A stretch of 53,518 bases of DNA, from assembly GCA_009839745.1 (NCBI GenBank), contig VXPE01000005.1:3261-56778 (forward strand). The letters run 5' to 3'. The notes below the pieces were generated by a model, which was not told the origin of the DNA, made no database searches, and saw nothing but the letters and a program-made list of their open reading frames with translations. The DNA comes from Candidatus Poribacteria bacterium. Its GTDB lineage: Bacteria; Poribacteria; WGA-4E; WGA-3G. The position numbers and the translations under genes are program-made. Below are positions 34,479 to 44,262 of the stretch, in pieces (positions within the stretch are counted from its first letter, which is position 1; every line of letters starts with the position of its first letter).

Positions 34479-35672
34479 TCACGACACCCTAAGCCCCGTG
34501 TCGTAAACATGGTTTTGGACTAACCATACCGAAACTGCCTGAACGAGAATCTGATTTGCTCGTTCGATAATTGGGTTTAGCGATGGGATATGCGCAAACA
34601 TATTTTGTGCTCGGTGTTTCAGGTTTGCAATGGGCGGCAACTCAAGGATTTTCATCTCTTTGAGGAACGCTTCTACCTCCGATTGGCTGATGCGAGCGCG
34701 TTTACGGAGTTCTTCTAACTTTGGCGTATGTGCCCACGCTTGCAAAACCGTTTTACCGATGTGTTCAATCGAAACACTCGCAGCGAGTTGGTGTGCAGCA
34801 TTTTCGATGGTTGTTAGAGAGAGTCTACGCTTACCTGCAACGACATGTGCCGGTGGCAGACGTAGGTCCCAAACGATTTTAAAGAAGGACAAGGTTTTCA
34901 GAATATAGTACGTGACATCAATTTGCCACCAACGAAATCCTTGCGGTGCAGCACTCGGAAAGTGGTGATGATTGTTATGCCAGCCTTCCCCCAACGTAAT
35001 AATAGCGAGGAATAGGTTGTTGCGTGAATGGTCCCCCGTGACATACGGCTGTTTACCTATCACATGTGCGAGAGAATTAATCGTAAATGTCCCGTGATAA
35101 AGGATCACCGTGCTCACGAGGAATCCTACGACGAGTCCTGACCAACCCGCAATCGCCCAAACGAGAACACCTAAGAGGAACGGGGGCAATATGTCCCATT
35201 TATTCAGCCAAACCAGTTCTGGGTATTTCTGGAAATCCTTAATTATACTGTAATCTGCGGTCCGACCGCGTTTAGAGAAAATCCACAGCACGTGAGAATA
35301 CCAGAATCCGTGTTGTATTGGGGAATGTATATCTTGCTCTGTATCGGAGTACTTATGATGTTCGCGATGCTTCGCCGCCCACCAGAGCACGCCTTGTTGC
35401 GCTGAGCTCTGACCGAGAAATGCCAGAAAAAATTGGAATCCGCGGCTTGTTTTGAAGGAGCGGTGGGAAAAATAACGATGGTATCCAGCAGTAATGCCAA
35501 ACATACGGATAACATACAATGCACCACATATAATCCAGTCGATGGGTTGAACGTCCACCCAGAAAATCGCAAGGCATGCAAGGTGAACCATTACGAAAGG
35601 CAGGACGCGTGGGTGAATAATGTCCTCCGCATGGGAAGGACTTGTAGGACATGGTTTTGTTGACAATATCAT
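34479..35672 (-). CDS. Membrane fatty acid desaturase (acyl-CoA desaturase type)
   Basis: Di-iron delta-9-type desaturase. The three histidine boxes are present: HRYFSHRSF, HREHHKYSD and HNNHHHFP. Several hydrophobic segments flank them, and a C-terminal extension follows of about 120 residues rich in helices, with no membrane segment (AHTPKLEELRKRARISQSEV onwards). The start is uncertain: ATG at 35672 has AAGGAG only one base upstream, whereas TTG at 35666 has it seven bases away; the protein differs by only two residues. It introduces a double bond into acyl chains, adjusting membrane fluidity. It is downstream of the pckG gene on the same strand. Confidence 0.93.
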   Translation of the reverse strand: MILSTKPCPTSPSHAEDIIHPRVLPFVMVHLACLAIFWVDVQPIDWIICGALYVIRMFGITAGYHRYFSHRSFKTSRGFQFFLAFLGQSSAQQGVLWWAAKHREHHKYSDTEQDIHSPIQHGFWYSHVLWIFSKRGRTADYSIIKDFQKYPELVWLNKWDILPPFLLGVLVWAIAGWSGLVVGFLVSTVILYHGTFTINSLAHVIGKQPYVTGDHSRNNLFLAIITLGEGWHNNHHHFPSAAPQGFRWWQIDVTYYILKTLSFFKIVWDLRLPPAHVVAGKRRLSLTTIENAAHQLAASVSIEHIGKTVLQAWAHTPKLEELRKRARISQSEVEAFLKEMKILELPPIANLKHRAQNMFAHIPSLNPIIERANQILVQAVSVWLVQNHVYDTGLRVS

Positions 35673-35697
35673 TCTCCTTATCGCTGTAGTAGACAAA

Positions 35698-35727
35698 ATA
35701 GGGCGAAGCACAGAGACTTCACCCTAT
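35698..35727 (-). terminator. Terminator-like hairpin after pckG
   Basis: On the minus strand an 11-bp stem (ATAGGGTGAAG/CTTCGCCCTAT, with one G-U pair) with an 8-base loop is followed by a short T-run. It lies 18 bases after the pckG stop and before the desaturase start. Confidence 0.6.
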
Positions 35728-35744
35728 AATCGGATAGGTCGGTT

Positions 35745-37538
35745 TTATTGCTTTTCACGCAGACGTGTTTCTAACGCCGCCAATTCATCGGATAACGCTT
35801 CGGGCAGTGTTTCCTCAAAGCGCGCGTAATGTTCTCGAATGGATTCAATTTCGTTGAGCCATTCTTCGACATTTACGTCCAGCAGTTCTGCCATCTGATC
35901 GTCTGTTACGTCTAATCCACTGGTATCAATGGCACCAGATTTGGGTAAGTAACCGATCGGTGTTTCAACTGCTTCGCCTGTGCCAGAGACACGTTCCACG
36001 ATCCATTTCAGCACACGACTGTTTTCTCCGAAGCCGGGCCAGAGCCATCCACCGTCAGCGTCTTTACGGAACCAATTGACGTAGAAAATCTTCGGCAGTT
36101 TGCTGGCATCGGTGTTTTTCCCCATCTCTAACCAGTGTGCGAAGTAATCGCCCATGTTGTAGCCACAGAACGGGAGCATCGCCATCGGATCGCGTCGGAG
36201 TTCACCGACCGTGCCTGCTGCGGCGGCTGTGCGTTCGGAGGAAGCGATGGAGCCAATGAAGGTGCCGTGCTGCCAATCAAACGCTTCAAATACGAGAGGG
36301 ACAGTCGTAGCACGGCGTCCACCGAAAAGGATCGCCGAAATTGGAACGCCCTTCGGGTTTTCCCAGTTCGGATCGATGATCGGGCATTGCGCTGCGGGGG
36401 TGGTATAGCGTGAATTTGGGTGTGCCGCTGTTTTTTCATCACCCGGATGCCACGCTTCACCGAGCCAACTGGTGAGGGTTTCGGGGAGATCTTCGCTCAT
36501 CTCTTCCCACCAGACATCACCATCTTCTGTGAGGGCGGCATTCGTGAAGATTGAGTTTGAGGCGAGCGTATGCATTGCATTCGGATTGGTGTCCATTGAT
36601 GTTCCGGGTGCTACACCGAAGAAGCCTGCTTCAGGGTTAATCGCGTAGAGCCTTCCGTCTTCACCGAATTTCATCCATGCAATGTCGTCACCGATGGTCT
36701 CTGCTTTCCAACCGGGGATGGTTGGCGTCAGCATCGCGAGGTTCGTCTTACCACAGGCACTTGGGAACGCTGCAGCGATATAAGTTTTCTCGCCTTCCGG
36801 ACTCGTGAGTCCCAAAATGAGCATGTGTTCTGCCATCCATCCATCGTTTTTCGCCATAATAGAGGCGATACGGAGGGCATAGCATTTTTTGCCGAGCAGG
36901 GCGTTTCCACCGTAGCCGCTACCGTAGGACCAGATGGAACGTTCTTCGGGAAAATGGACGATGTATTTGTTCTCCGAATCACAGGGCCAGACGACATCGG
37001 CTTGTCCGGGTTCCAATGGCATTCCGACAGAGTGTAGACACGGCACAAAGTCACCGTCTTCGCCTAAGACATCTAAGACGGCACTGCCCATGCGTGTCAT
37101 AATCCGCATGTTCACAACAACGTAGGGGGAATCGCTAATTTCAACGCCGATGTGTGAAATGGGGGAACCGAGCGGTCCCATGCTGAACGGCACAACATAC
37201 ATCGTCCTGCCTTTCATGCAACCCTTGAAAAGCCCTTTGAGGGTCTCTTTCATCTCATCGGGATCGTGCCAATTGTTTGTCGGTCCTGCTTCGAGTGGCG
37301 TTTTCGCGCAGATAAACGTTCGGTCTTCAACGCGTGCGACATCGGCAGGGTTAGAACGCGCTAGGTAACTCCCTGGACGTTTTTCGGGGTCTAAGCGAAT
37401 AAAGGTCCCTTTTTGAACTAATTCTTCACAGAGTCGATCGTTTTCTTCTTGAGAACCATCACACCAGTAGATAGAATCGGGTTCGCAAAGCGCGGCGGCT
37501 TCTTCGACCCAACTCTGTAATTTCTTGTTTTTGGTCAT
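35745..37538 (-). CDS. pckG: Phosphoenolpyruvate carboxykinase (GTP)
   Basis: Converts oxaloacetate to phosphoenolpyruvate using GTP, the gluconeogenic step. 597 residues. The kinase-1 region [20 protein letters not shown] (kinase-2/metal region), WHDPDEM and the substrate-contact segment [15 protein letters not shown] identify the GTP-dependent class. A C-terminal acidic helical tail of about 40 residues is present. A good ribosome-binding site (GGAGG) precedes the ATG and a hairpin follows the gene. Confidence 0.97.
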   Translation of the reverse strand: MTKNKKLQSWVEEAAALCEPDSIYWCDGSQEENDRLCEELVQKGTFIRLDPEKRPGSYLARSNPADVARVEDRTFICAKTPLEAGPTNNWHDPDEMKETLKGLFKGCMKGRTMYVVPFSMGPLGSPISHIGVEISDSPYVVVNMRIMTRMGSAVLDVLGEDGDFVPCLHSVGMPLEPGQADVVWPCDSENKYIVHFPEERSIWSYGSGYGGNALLGKKCYALRIASIMAKNDGWMAEHMLILGLTSPEGEKTYIAAAFPSACGKTNLAMLTPTIPGWKAETIGDDIAWMKFGEDGRLYAINPEAGFFGVAPGTSMDTNPNAMHTLASNSIFTNAALTEDGDVWWEEMSEDLPETLTSWLGEAWHPGDEKTAAHPNSRYTTPAAQCPIIDPNWENPKGVPISAILFGGRRATTVPLVFEAFDWQHGTFIGSIASSERTAAAAGTVGELRRDPMAMLPFCGYNMGDYFAHWLEMGKNTDASKLPKIFYVNWFRKDADGGWLWPGFGENSRVLKWIVERVSGTGEAVETPIGYLPKSGAIDTSGLDVTDDQMAELLDVNVEEWLNEIESIREHYARFEETLPEALSDELAALETRLREKQ

Positions 37539-37628
37539 CTAAACCTCCAGTAATTGAATATTCTGGTTATTACTTCCATATATAATTTTATAACATATTT
37601 CCGCACTTGGCAAATTAAAAGGTAGACG

Positions 37629-39599
37629 CTAAAACGCCGCGCCGAGATTAACGTGGATTTTTCCTCGCAAGAGGGAGTCTCCCGCGGCGAGTCCGTAATT
37701 GATGCGTAGGATGCCACCTCTGGATTCAAGCCGTGCCCCAAATCCATAACCGACACGAAGTGTATCGAAGACCGAGGGGGTTTCAATCAAGGTGACAGCC
37801 CCTAAATCCGTGAACACAAAAATTTGGGAATCCGGTCCGACGAGGAATCGGTATTCGAGGTTGGCATACACACGGCGCGGTCCAGAGAACCAGTCTTCAT
37901 CGTATCCTCGTAAAGTGGTCGCACCCCCGAGATAGAAAAGTTCGGTTGGCGGGATAGCTATATTAGATTCGCTTGCAAGCTGCGTCGTAAAACCCCATGC
38001 GGCGGCACCGTGGAGTTCAACGGCAACTGTCTGTTTTCGCCATGTTGGAAAATATTGTTGTAGAGAAAGCCATGCTTTTCGGAGACGAAAATCGCTCCGT
38101 GACACTTCAAAAGCGATACTATCCCGCCGTCCGCGTGTCGGGTTGAGAAAATAGTCACGGGTATCTCGTGTTAAACGGAGTGTGACACTGTATTTCGTGC
38201 CGATGTAGGGCGTAGGTTCGGTGGGCGAAATAGTACTTGGATCGGGAAGGATAGGCGTTTGGAAATCGAGCGTAGAGGGTATCACTGAAGGGGTACCTAC
38301 ATTTGGCACGTTAATCCGTTTATAGCCCAACGTCATAATTCCTTCAAAGACGCGTCCGAAGTTCGTTGTTGCACTTATACTCCCCGACTGTTCTTCGGAA
38401 ACGGTTTCTGAGGCATTATCAGCAAAACCTTGGAGCTGTCCGCTATTGGGATTACGTTGTTCGAGTTGCCCGTATTCTATTCCGATGGTTAGGGGGTTGC
38501 CAAATATCCACGGTTCTGCATAGCCGACCCGTAAGATCTTCAGCAGCCCAGATTTCCAATACAAGTTAACCTGTCTGCCCGTTCCTAAGAGGTTGGTTTC
38601 GCGGGCTTCAAGCACACCCGTGAGTTGTGGGGCAGCGTCAACGTCTGACTCCGGTGGCGCATATCCGACAACCCCGCTCAATTGTCCTGTGCGTGCTTCG
38701 GTGACTCGGGCGTGGAAATTGATGCTATCTTCTGTTCCACCCGCTTCCAACACGTTTGGATCAACTTGATAGAAATATCCCAAATTTCGTAAGCGACGAT
38801 AACTTGTGTCGATATCACGCTGCTTGAAGTTGTCATTCGGTTTCACGTGCATTTCCCGAAGGACCACCTTCGTTTTGGTTTTCTTGAGTCCGCTTACCTT
38901 GACTTCACCGATCCGAATCTGTGCCCCTTCTCGGATATTCAACTCGAAATTGATGGTGCCTGTTTCTGGCAAAAGTTGGATGTTCTGAGGCGCGATCTCG
39001 ATTTTCGGGTATCCATGTTCACTGTAAAACGCTTGGAGGCGTTCGATTCCCTGTTCCAATGCCACCTGTGTAAAGGATCTTCCCTCTTTTATCCCGAATT
39101 GGTCTCGAATTTCCGATTCCGAAAAGCGTTGATTTCCCGAAAATGTTAACGTCCCAGTGCGGAGCGGTTTGCCTTCAACAATTTCTACGCTGATAGATAT
39201 AGACGTTTCGCCGTTGCCGTGTTCATCTTCAGAAATCTTTGTGATGGTGGGAGATGTTTCTGCGAATATATAGCCTGCATCCCGATAACCTGTTACGATG
39301 CGTTCAAACCCCGCTATAATTTCTTCACGAGAATAGGATTTTTCTTCCTGCCATCCAAACAGTGTTATCAGTTTTTTCTCATTTAAATGGGTATTCCCAT
39401 TAAAACGGAGGTGGCGAATACGGTAATAGGCTTGTGCCGTTCCTTCTGTATCTTCGTTTGGTGATATGATTGATTCTTCCGCGGGAGTGCGCTGTTCAAG
39501 ATCCTCTGCGCCATACAACAGTGTTTGCGGATGACTTGCCAGACAAAAGAGAACGCCACTGAAAAATAGTATGAATTGTGGAAGTTGGGATCTATACAT
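37629..39599 (-). CDS. BamA/TamA-like outer membrane protein (Omp85 family)
   Basis: 656 residues: signal peptide (LPQFILFFSGVLFCLASHPQ), then three or more POTRA-type repeats (about residues 60-300; FNGNTHLNEKKLITLFGW, FSGNQRFSESEIRDQFGI, SGLKKTKTKVVLREMHV), and a C-terminal beta-barrel (about 320-656) with LSGVVGYAPPE, GGATTLRGYDED (the Omp85 barrel-loop motif) and a final strand ending in phenylalanine (HVNLGAAF). Proteins of this family insert beta-barrel proteins into the outer membrane or translocate substrates across it, so a diderm envelope is implied. Alone here, without the BamB-E genes. Confidence 0.93.
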   Translation of the reverse strand: MYRSQLPQFILFFSGVLFCLASHPQTLLYGAEDLEQRTPAEESIISPNEDTEGTAQAYYRIRHLRFNGNTHLNEKKLITLFGWQEEKSYSREEIIAGFERIVTGYRDAGYIFAETSPTITKISEDEHGNGETSISISVEIVEGKPLRTGTLTFSGNQRFSESEIRDQFGIKEGRSFTQVALEQGIERLQAFYSEHGYPKIEIAPQNIQLLPETGTINFELNIREGAQIRIGEVKVSGLKKTKTKVVLREMHVKPNDNFKQRDIDTSYRRLRNLGYFYQVDPNVLEAGGTEDSINFHARVTEARTGQLSGVVGYAPPESDVDAAPQLTGVLEARETNLLGTGRQVNLYWKSGLLKILRVGYAEPWIFGNPLTIGIEYGQLEQRNPNSGQLQGFADNASETVSEEQSGSISATTNFGRVFEGIMTLGYKRINVPNVGTPSVIPSTLDFQTPILPDPSTISPTEPTPYIGTKYSVTLRLTRDTRDYFLNPTRGRRDSIAFEVSRSDFRLRKAWLSLQQYFPTWRKQTVAVELHGAAAWGFTTQLASESNIAIPPTELFYLGGATTLRGYDEDWFSGPRRVYANLEYRFLVGPDSQIFVFTDLGAVTLIETPSVFDTLRVGYGFGARLESRGGILRINYGLAAGDSLLRGKIHVNLGAAF

Positions 39600-39755
39600 C
39601 TATCCTCTCCATTGGATCAGCACCTATGCGTCGAAAGTAATTTTAACATGCACAGGATGCTACAGGCAACCAATGCTTCAATAGAGACTGTTCCGTGATC
39701 ACGATCTTGTGGGAGATCAATTGTCAGTTAATGCAATACCTTGTGAAGAAAAAAT

Positions 39756-39784
39756 TTGATAAAAATTTGAAATTGTGGTATCAT
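39756..39784 (+). promoter_or_regulatory. Promoter-like pair upstream of the radical SAM gene
   Basis: TTGATA (39756-39761), 17-base spacer, TATCAT (39779-39784), in a very AT-rich stretch about 90 bases before the ATG. Confidence 0.4.
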
Positions 39785-39875
39785 AATTGATAGGAGTCAT
39801 TAAATTTATAAAATATTCAAAAAATTTTGGCAATATGGGCATGGAAGTTCGCCCGCAAGGAGATGGATATATATT

Positions 39876-41858
39876 ATGCCAAATGCCTTATTTGTTTATC
39901 CAAAATTCCCGCCATCCTATTGGGGTTTTAAGTACGCCTTAGAATTTCTTGGTAAACAATCATCGATGCCCCCGCTTGGATTGTTGACGATCGCCGGAAT
40001 GTTCCCCAAGAATTATAACCTAAAAGTCGTTGATATGAACATTGAACCGCTGACGGATGCGCATCTCGAATGGGCGGATGTCGCGCTGACATCGACGATG
40101 ATCGTTCAAAAAGACTCGCTTTATGAAGTTGCCGAACGCTGTAATCGCGCCTCAGTCCCTATCATCGCTGGGGGACCACACCCGACCTCCTACTATGATA
40201 ATATCAAAGAGGAAACCGATGCTGAGATTGACCATTTTCTCTTTGGTGAAGTTGAGGAGGTATTTGAAGACTTCTTAACCGATTTTGAGAGTGGGAGTGC
40301 GCAAGATATCTATCGCGAGAAGCGGAAACCGGATATCACGAAGACGCCACCCCCCCGTTACGACCTTATTAACATCAACGCTTACGGATCAATGGCACTC
40401 CAGTTTTCGCGGGGATGTCCTTTTAATTGTGAGTTTTGCGATATTACGAAGTTGTTTGGACGCGTGCCACGCACGAAAAGCAATGAACAGATGCTCGGTG
40501 AGTTTGAGATGCTCTATAAACTCGGTTGGGATGGTGCGATGTTCGTTGTGGATGATAATTTTATCGGTAACAAACGCGATGCGATGCGTTTATTGCCGGC
40601 TGTGCAACAATGGCAGGAGGAACGCCAATTCCCGTTTTCGCTCTATACCGAAGCCAGTGTAAACCTCGTGGAAATCCCAGATATGCTCGACGCAATGAGC
40701 GGGGCAGGTTTTAACATGGTATTCCTCGGCATTGAGAGTCCCAATGATGAAGCACTCCTCAGCACTTCCAAAGGACAGAACACCAGCAAGGAGGAGGAAG
40801 CCGGGAGTTACCTCTTGCGGGCAATCAGGAAGATACAGAGCAAGGGGATGGAGGTTACAGGCGGATTTATTATCGGGCTTGATGGGGACACCGAGTTTGA
40901 TTCTCACATCAATTTTATTCAGGAAGCCGGTATACCGATGGCGATGGCAGGACTGCTGACGGCTTTAAAAGAGACCGACCTGTGGCACCGACTGAAACAG
41001 GAAGATCGGTTGCTTGGGGAGTCCAGCGGAAATCAGACCGACATGACCCTTAATTTTGTACCGGAAATACCGCGCGAGGAACTTATGGCGGAATATCGAC
41101 GGGTTGTTTCGACGCTCTATGATCCGACCCTAAAGAACTATTTCGCACGGTGTTTGACGCTGCTTGAGCACATGCCGCATACATCACACAATGTGAGATC
41201 GATTCGGATGGAAGAATTACGTGCCTTTATGAGATCCGTCCAGCAACAACTTTTCTCCAGACAAGGCTGGGAGTACACACGCTATTTGTTCAAGACACTC
41301 AAAAACCATCGTAAGATGTTCCCGGAAGCCGTGCGACTGGCGGTCATGGGTTACCACCTGGAGAAAACGACGCGTCATACGATCGCTGTTGAAGATTTCA
41401 GAAAGTTCCTAGATCACGAAATGGATACGTTTAAGGAGGAGATCTCACAGTTTTCACACGCACCGGACAACCGGATGGGTGAGATTCAGAACTATTCGCG
41501 GCAACTCTTTGATCGTGTTAAGAAGGAGTACGATTCGATTCACGAGGATTTCCGATACGCAGCGCACGGTGCACTTGCCGGGTTTCAGAAGTCGGTGTTC
41601 AAGGAGTACTTGGACGCGGAGTTCAATGCTTTTAAAGCGGCTGTCGGCACTTTCGCTAAGGCACAGACTGAAAGACTCGGTGAGCTCCAGATGTATGTCC
41701 ACAATCTCTTTACCCGGGTTCGTGCGCAACACGAGCAACTCCACGACGATTTCAAGCAGAACGTCCAAGAATCTTTTGACGCTTTCCGAGACTCTGTCCA
41801 ACGGCATTTAGAGCAACTCTTCGGTTCTGTCCCTGTCCAGATTGAAGGACTCAGTTAG
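39876..41858 (+). CDS. B12-binding radical SAM protein with duplicated C-terminal repeat
   Basis: A 660-residue protein. An N-terminal cobalamin-binding-like domain (MPPLGLLTIAGMFP, VVDMNIEPL, IIAGGPHPTS) is followed by the radical SAM core with CPFNCEFCDI (three-cysteine 4Fe-4S motif), MFVVDDNFIGNK and GGFIIGLDGDT. The layout resembles hopanoid or lipid methylases of the HpnP type with a DUF4070-like region. Unusually the C-terminus adds two copies of a 67-residue helical repeat (residues 512-578 and 579-645; LDHEMDTFKEEISQF and LDAEFNAFKAAVGTF). Upstream leader AAGGAG. The substrate is not known. Confidence 0.85.
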   Translation: MPNALFVYPKFPPSYWGFKYALEFLGKQSSMPPLGLLTIAGMFPKNYNLKVVDMNIEPLTDAHLEWADVALTSTMIVQKDSLYEVAERCNRASVPIIAGGPHPTSYYDNIKEETDAEIDHFLFGEVEEVFEDFLTDFESGSAQDIYREKRKPDITKTPPPRYDLININAYGSMALQFSRGCPFNCEFCDITKLFGRVPRTKSNEQMLGEFEMLYKLGWDGAMFVVDDNFIGNKRDAMRLLPAVQQWQEERQFPFSLYTEASVNLVEIPDMLDAMSGAGFNMVFLGIESPNDEALLSTSKGQNTSKEEEAGSYLLRAIRKIQSKGMEVTGGFIIGLDGDTEFDSHINFIQEAGIPMAMAGLLTALKETDLWHRLKQEDRLLGESSGNQTDMTLNFVPEIPREELMAEYRRVVSTLYDPTLKNYFARCLTLLEHMPHTSHNVRSIRMEELRAFMRSVQQQLFSRQGWEYTRYLFKTLKNHRKMFPEAVRLAVMGYHLEKTTRHTIAVEDFRKFLDHEMDTFKEEISQFSHAPDNRMGEIQNYSRQLFDRVKKEYDSIHEDFRYAAHGALAGFQKSVFKEYLDAEFNAFKAAVGTFAKAQTERLGELQMYVHNLFTRVRAQHEQLHDDFKQNVQESFDAFRDSVQRHLEQLFGSVPVQIEGLS

Positions 41859-41865
41859 TTAGACC

Positions 41866-43395
41866 ATGGCGTCTATTGAGATAGAAAATCTCGGTTTTAC
41901 CTATCCGAGTCGTGAGACCCCGACGCTGCACAGTATTACGACACGCATTCCTTCGGGAGCGTTTGTGCTACTGACGGGCCCAACCGGATGCGGCAAATCT
42001 ACTTTACTGCGGACACTGAACGGTTTGATTCCGCATGCTTCGGCAGGAACGCTTACCGGAACGGTGCGTCTTAACGGTCAAGACCTCGCTACGCAGCCCC
42101 TGGCGACAACGTGTCAACAGACCGCTCTCCTCTTCCAAAACCCCAACGATCAACTCTTTTGCACGCGAGTCGAAGACGAAATCGCCTTTGGACTCGAGAA
42201 TCTCGGTTTTCCTCCCTCCAAAATTAAGGAACGGATTGCTATTGCCTTGAAACAGGTGGGACTTCCCGACTTTGCATCGCGGGAGATCGCATCGCTTTCT
42301 GGCGGTCAAAAACAGCGCGTTGCGCTTGCGGCTGTCTGTGCTATGCAACCGCGCGTCCTGCTGTTAGATGAACCAACGAGCCATCTTGATCCGCATGGAA
42401 CACGCGATATCCTCACTATCGTCACAAAGTTGAATAAGGAGTTAGGCATAACAATCGTTTTGGCAACCCATCGAACCAAAGAGGTCGCTCCGTTGTGTGA
42501 TCGTGTATGGCTGATGGACGCAGGGCGACTCTATCTGGACCTGCCCGAAGCGGAGGCGTTTCAAGATCTCACGCCATATCAGCGTTTGGGTGTGCAGGTT
42601 CCGAAAACCGAGGAAGCCTCGCGCGGGGTCCCCTCAACTGTATCCCGAAAGGGTGCTGGTGAGATAACATCTCAAAATCCTCTCCTTAGCATCCGAGAAC
42701 TCCAATTCAGTTATCCGAACACCGGTGAAGATGCGGTGCGTTCAATCTCTTGCGCGGTGCCGCGTGGGGAAGTCCTCGCTATCATGGGGGCAAACGGTTC
42801 TGGGAAGACGACCTTGATCCATCTCATCGCGGGGTTGTTGCGTCCGGCGGCAGGGGAAATTGTCCTTGCTGGAAAGGTGTCCGATCGTCCGAAACTTCAT
42901 CAGTTGGCAGGTAAAGTTGGTATCGTTTTTCAGGATCCAGACCTATTACTACAAGCGGAGACGGTTCGAGATGAAGTCGCATTCGGACCCAAAAACCTCA
43001 AATTCCCCGCACAGATTCTCGAAAATAGAATTGATGAAACGCTTGCGCGGTTTGATTTACGAAATCTTGACTCGGAGGCACCCTATTCGCTCTCTCGAGG
43101 ACAACGCCAACGGGTTGCTGTCGCAGCAACCTTTTCCCTATACCCTGATCTTTTTCTGCTTGATGAACCCACCACGGGTCAAGATGCACACCATCTCCAC
43201 CAGTTGATGGACGAACTCTGCGACGAGATCCGTCGCGAAAATAAAACCCTCATTTTTGCAACACACGACACGGAACTCACCTTAAGATACGCTGATCGTG
43301 TCCTCTTATTACGCGAGGGGACAGTAATTTTTGACGGCGCGCCAAATGCCGCTTTCGCAAATCCTGATCTCCTACAGCAGGCATCGCTATCATAA
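41866..43395 (+). CDS. Fused double ATPase of ECF/cobalt-type ABC transporter
   Basis: Two ABC ATPase domains in one chain of 509 residues: the first with Walker A GPTGCGKST (about 38-46), signature LSGGQKQR and Walker B VLLLDEPTSHLDP; the second with GANGSGKTT, LSRGQRQR and LFLLDEPTTGQD. FQNPNDQLFCTRVEDEIAFG matches the energy-coupling factor/cobalt (EcfA/CbiO) subgroup, where the two ATPases are often separate genes. Neither the transmembrane EcfT nor a substrate-binding S component is adjacent; they must be elsewhere. It starts 7 bases after the radical SAM gene. Confidence 0.93.
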   Translation: MASIEIENLGFTYPSRETPTLHSITTRIPSGAFVLLTGPTGCGKSTLLRTLNGLIPHASAGTLTGTVRLNGQDLATQPLATTCQQTALLFQNPNDQLFCTRVEDEIAFGLENLGFPPSKIKERIAIALKQVGLPDFASREIASLSGGQKQRVALAAVCAMQPRVLLLDEPTSHLDPHGTRDILTIVTKLNKELGITIVLATHRTKEVAPLCDRVWLMDAGRLYLDLPEAEAFQDLTPYQRLGVQVPKTEEASRGVPSTVSRKGAGEITSQNPLLSIRELQFSYPNTGEDAVRSISCAVPRGEVLAIMGANGSGKTTLIHLIAGLLRPAAGEIVLAGKVSDRPKLHQLAGKVGIVFQDPDLLLQAETVRDEVAFGPKNLKFPAQILENRIDETLARFDLRNLDSEAPYSLSRGQRQRVAVAATFSLYPDLFLLDEPTTGQDAHHLHQLMDELCDEIRRENKTLIFATHDTELTLRYADRVLLLREGTVIFDGAPNAAFANPDLLQQASLS

Positions 43396-43414
43396 TTTCT
43401 CTCTACCGGGAGTC

Positions 43415-43444
43415 TTGACAAACCCTTATCGAGTATGTTATACT
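43415..43444 (+). promoter_or_regulatory. Consensus-like promoter for the MNT-HEPN gene
   Basis: TTGACA (43415-43420), 18-base spacer, TATACT (43439-43444), just upstream of AAGGAGG and the ATG at 43466. Confidence 0.7.
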
Positions 43445-43465
43445 CTGATTAAAAGGAGGTTTCAC

Positions 43466-44254
43466 ATGGTTACCCGGGAAGATATTCAAGCGACATGTGA
43501 TGATATCGTTCGGAGATTCGCACCGCTCCAAGTAATCCTTTTTGGCTCCTATGCCTACGGCACGCCGACAGAGGACTCGGATGTAGATCTGCTTGTTGTG
43601 ATGGACATTCCGAAGTCAGAGTTTACTCGTAAGGCACTTGAAATTCATCAACAGATTCCGCGTCGTTTCAGTATGGACCTCTGGGTACGCTCTCCAGAAG
43701 AAATTGCGTATCGCGTTTCATATAACGACTGGTTTCTCCGCGATATCACCGAAAAAGGAGAAGTGCTTCACGGTTCTGATGCAGCCTGCAACGTCAAAAA
43801 CCTACGATTCATGCATTACGGAACAAACCTTGCCGAAAAGGAGAAGAACGGCATGAACCCATTGACGTTGGAGTGGATAGAAAAGGCTGAAAACGATTAT
43901 GCGGCTGTCCAGCAGCTTCTGCAAGCACCAAATCCATTGCATGATATTATCTGTTTTCATGTCCAACAGTGTATTGAAAAGTATTTAAAGGCGTGGCTGC
44001 AGGAGGCAAACATCCATACTCCAAGGACACATAACCTTCAAGAATTACTGGACCTGATTGTCCAAACACTTCCGACGTGGGCCCGTTGGCAGCCTGACTT
44101 TAAGAGAATAACAACGTATGCAGTGGACCCTCGATATCCGGGGGATTCAAGAACCTCCGAGGATACCCAGCATGCTATGCACGTATGCACTGAGGTGCGC
44201 CAAGCCGTTCGCACGCAGCTAAAACTCCCAAAGAATCCCGTTGAGGCATTGTAA
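43466..44254 (+). CDS. MNT nucleotidyltransferase fused to a HEPN domain
   Basis: A 262-residue fusion. Residues 1-125: minimal nucleotidyltransferase with GSYAYGTPTEDSDVDLLVV (GS...D-x-D at 27-41) and a third aspartate in FSMDLWV (D71). Residues 130-262: HEPN domain (MNPLTLEWIEKAENDY, HVQQCIEKYLKAWL, THNLQELLD, YAVDPRYPGD). Usually the two are separate adjacent genes forming a toxin-antitoxin pair in which the MNT partner modifies the HEPN protein. Here the frame is continuous, but an internal ATG at 43853 with AAGGAG (43838-43843) upstream could allow separate HEPN translation. Own promoter. No complete Rx4-6H ribonuclease motif was located. Confidence 0.88.
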   Translation: MVTREDIQATCDDIVRRFAPLQVILFGSYAYGTPTEDSDVDLLVVMDIPKSEFTRKALEIHQQIPRRFSMDLWVRSPEEIAYRVSYNDWFLRDITEKGEVLHGSDAACNVKNLRFMHYGTNLAEKEKNGMNPLTLEWIEKAENDYAAVQQLLQAPNPLHDIICFHVQQCIEKYLKAWLQEANIHTPRTHNLQELLDLIVQTLPTWARWQPDFKRITTYAVDPRYPGDSRTSEDTQHAMHVCTEVRQAVRTQLKLPKNPVEAL

Positions 44255-44262
44255 AGAGTAAA

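Noticed and set aside
43853-44254. Calling the HEPN domain an active RNase from an Rx4-6H motif
   Set aside because: No clear Rx4-6H motif was found; only the general fold pattern is visible.
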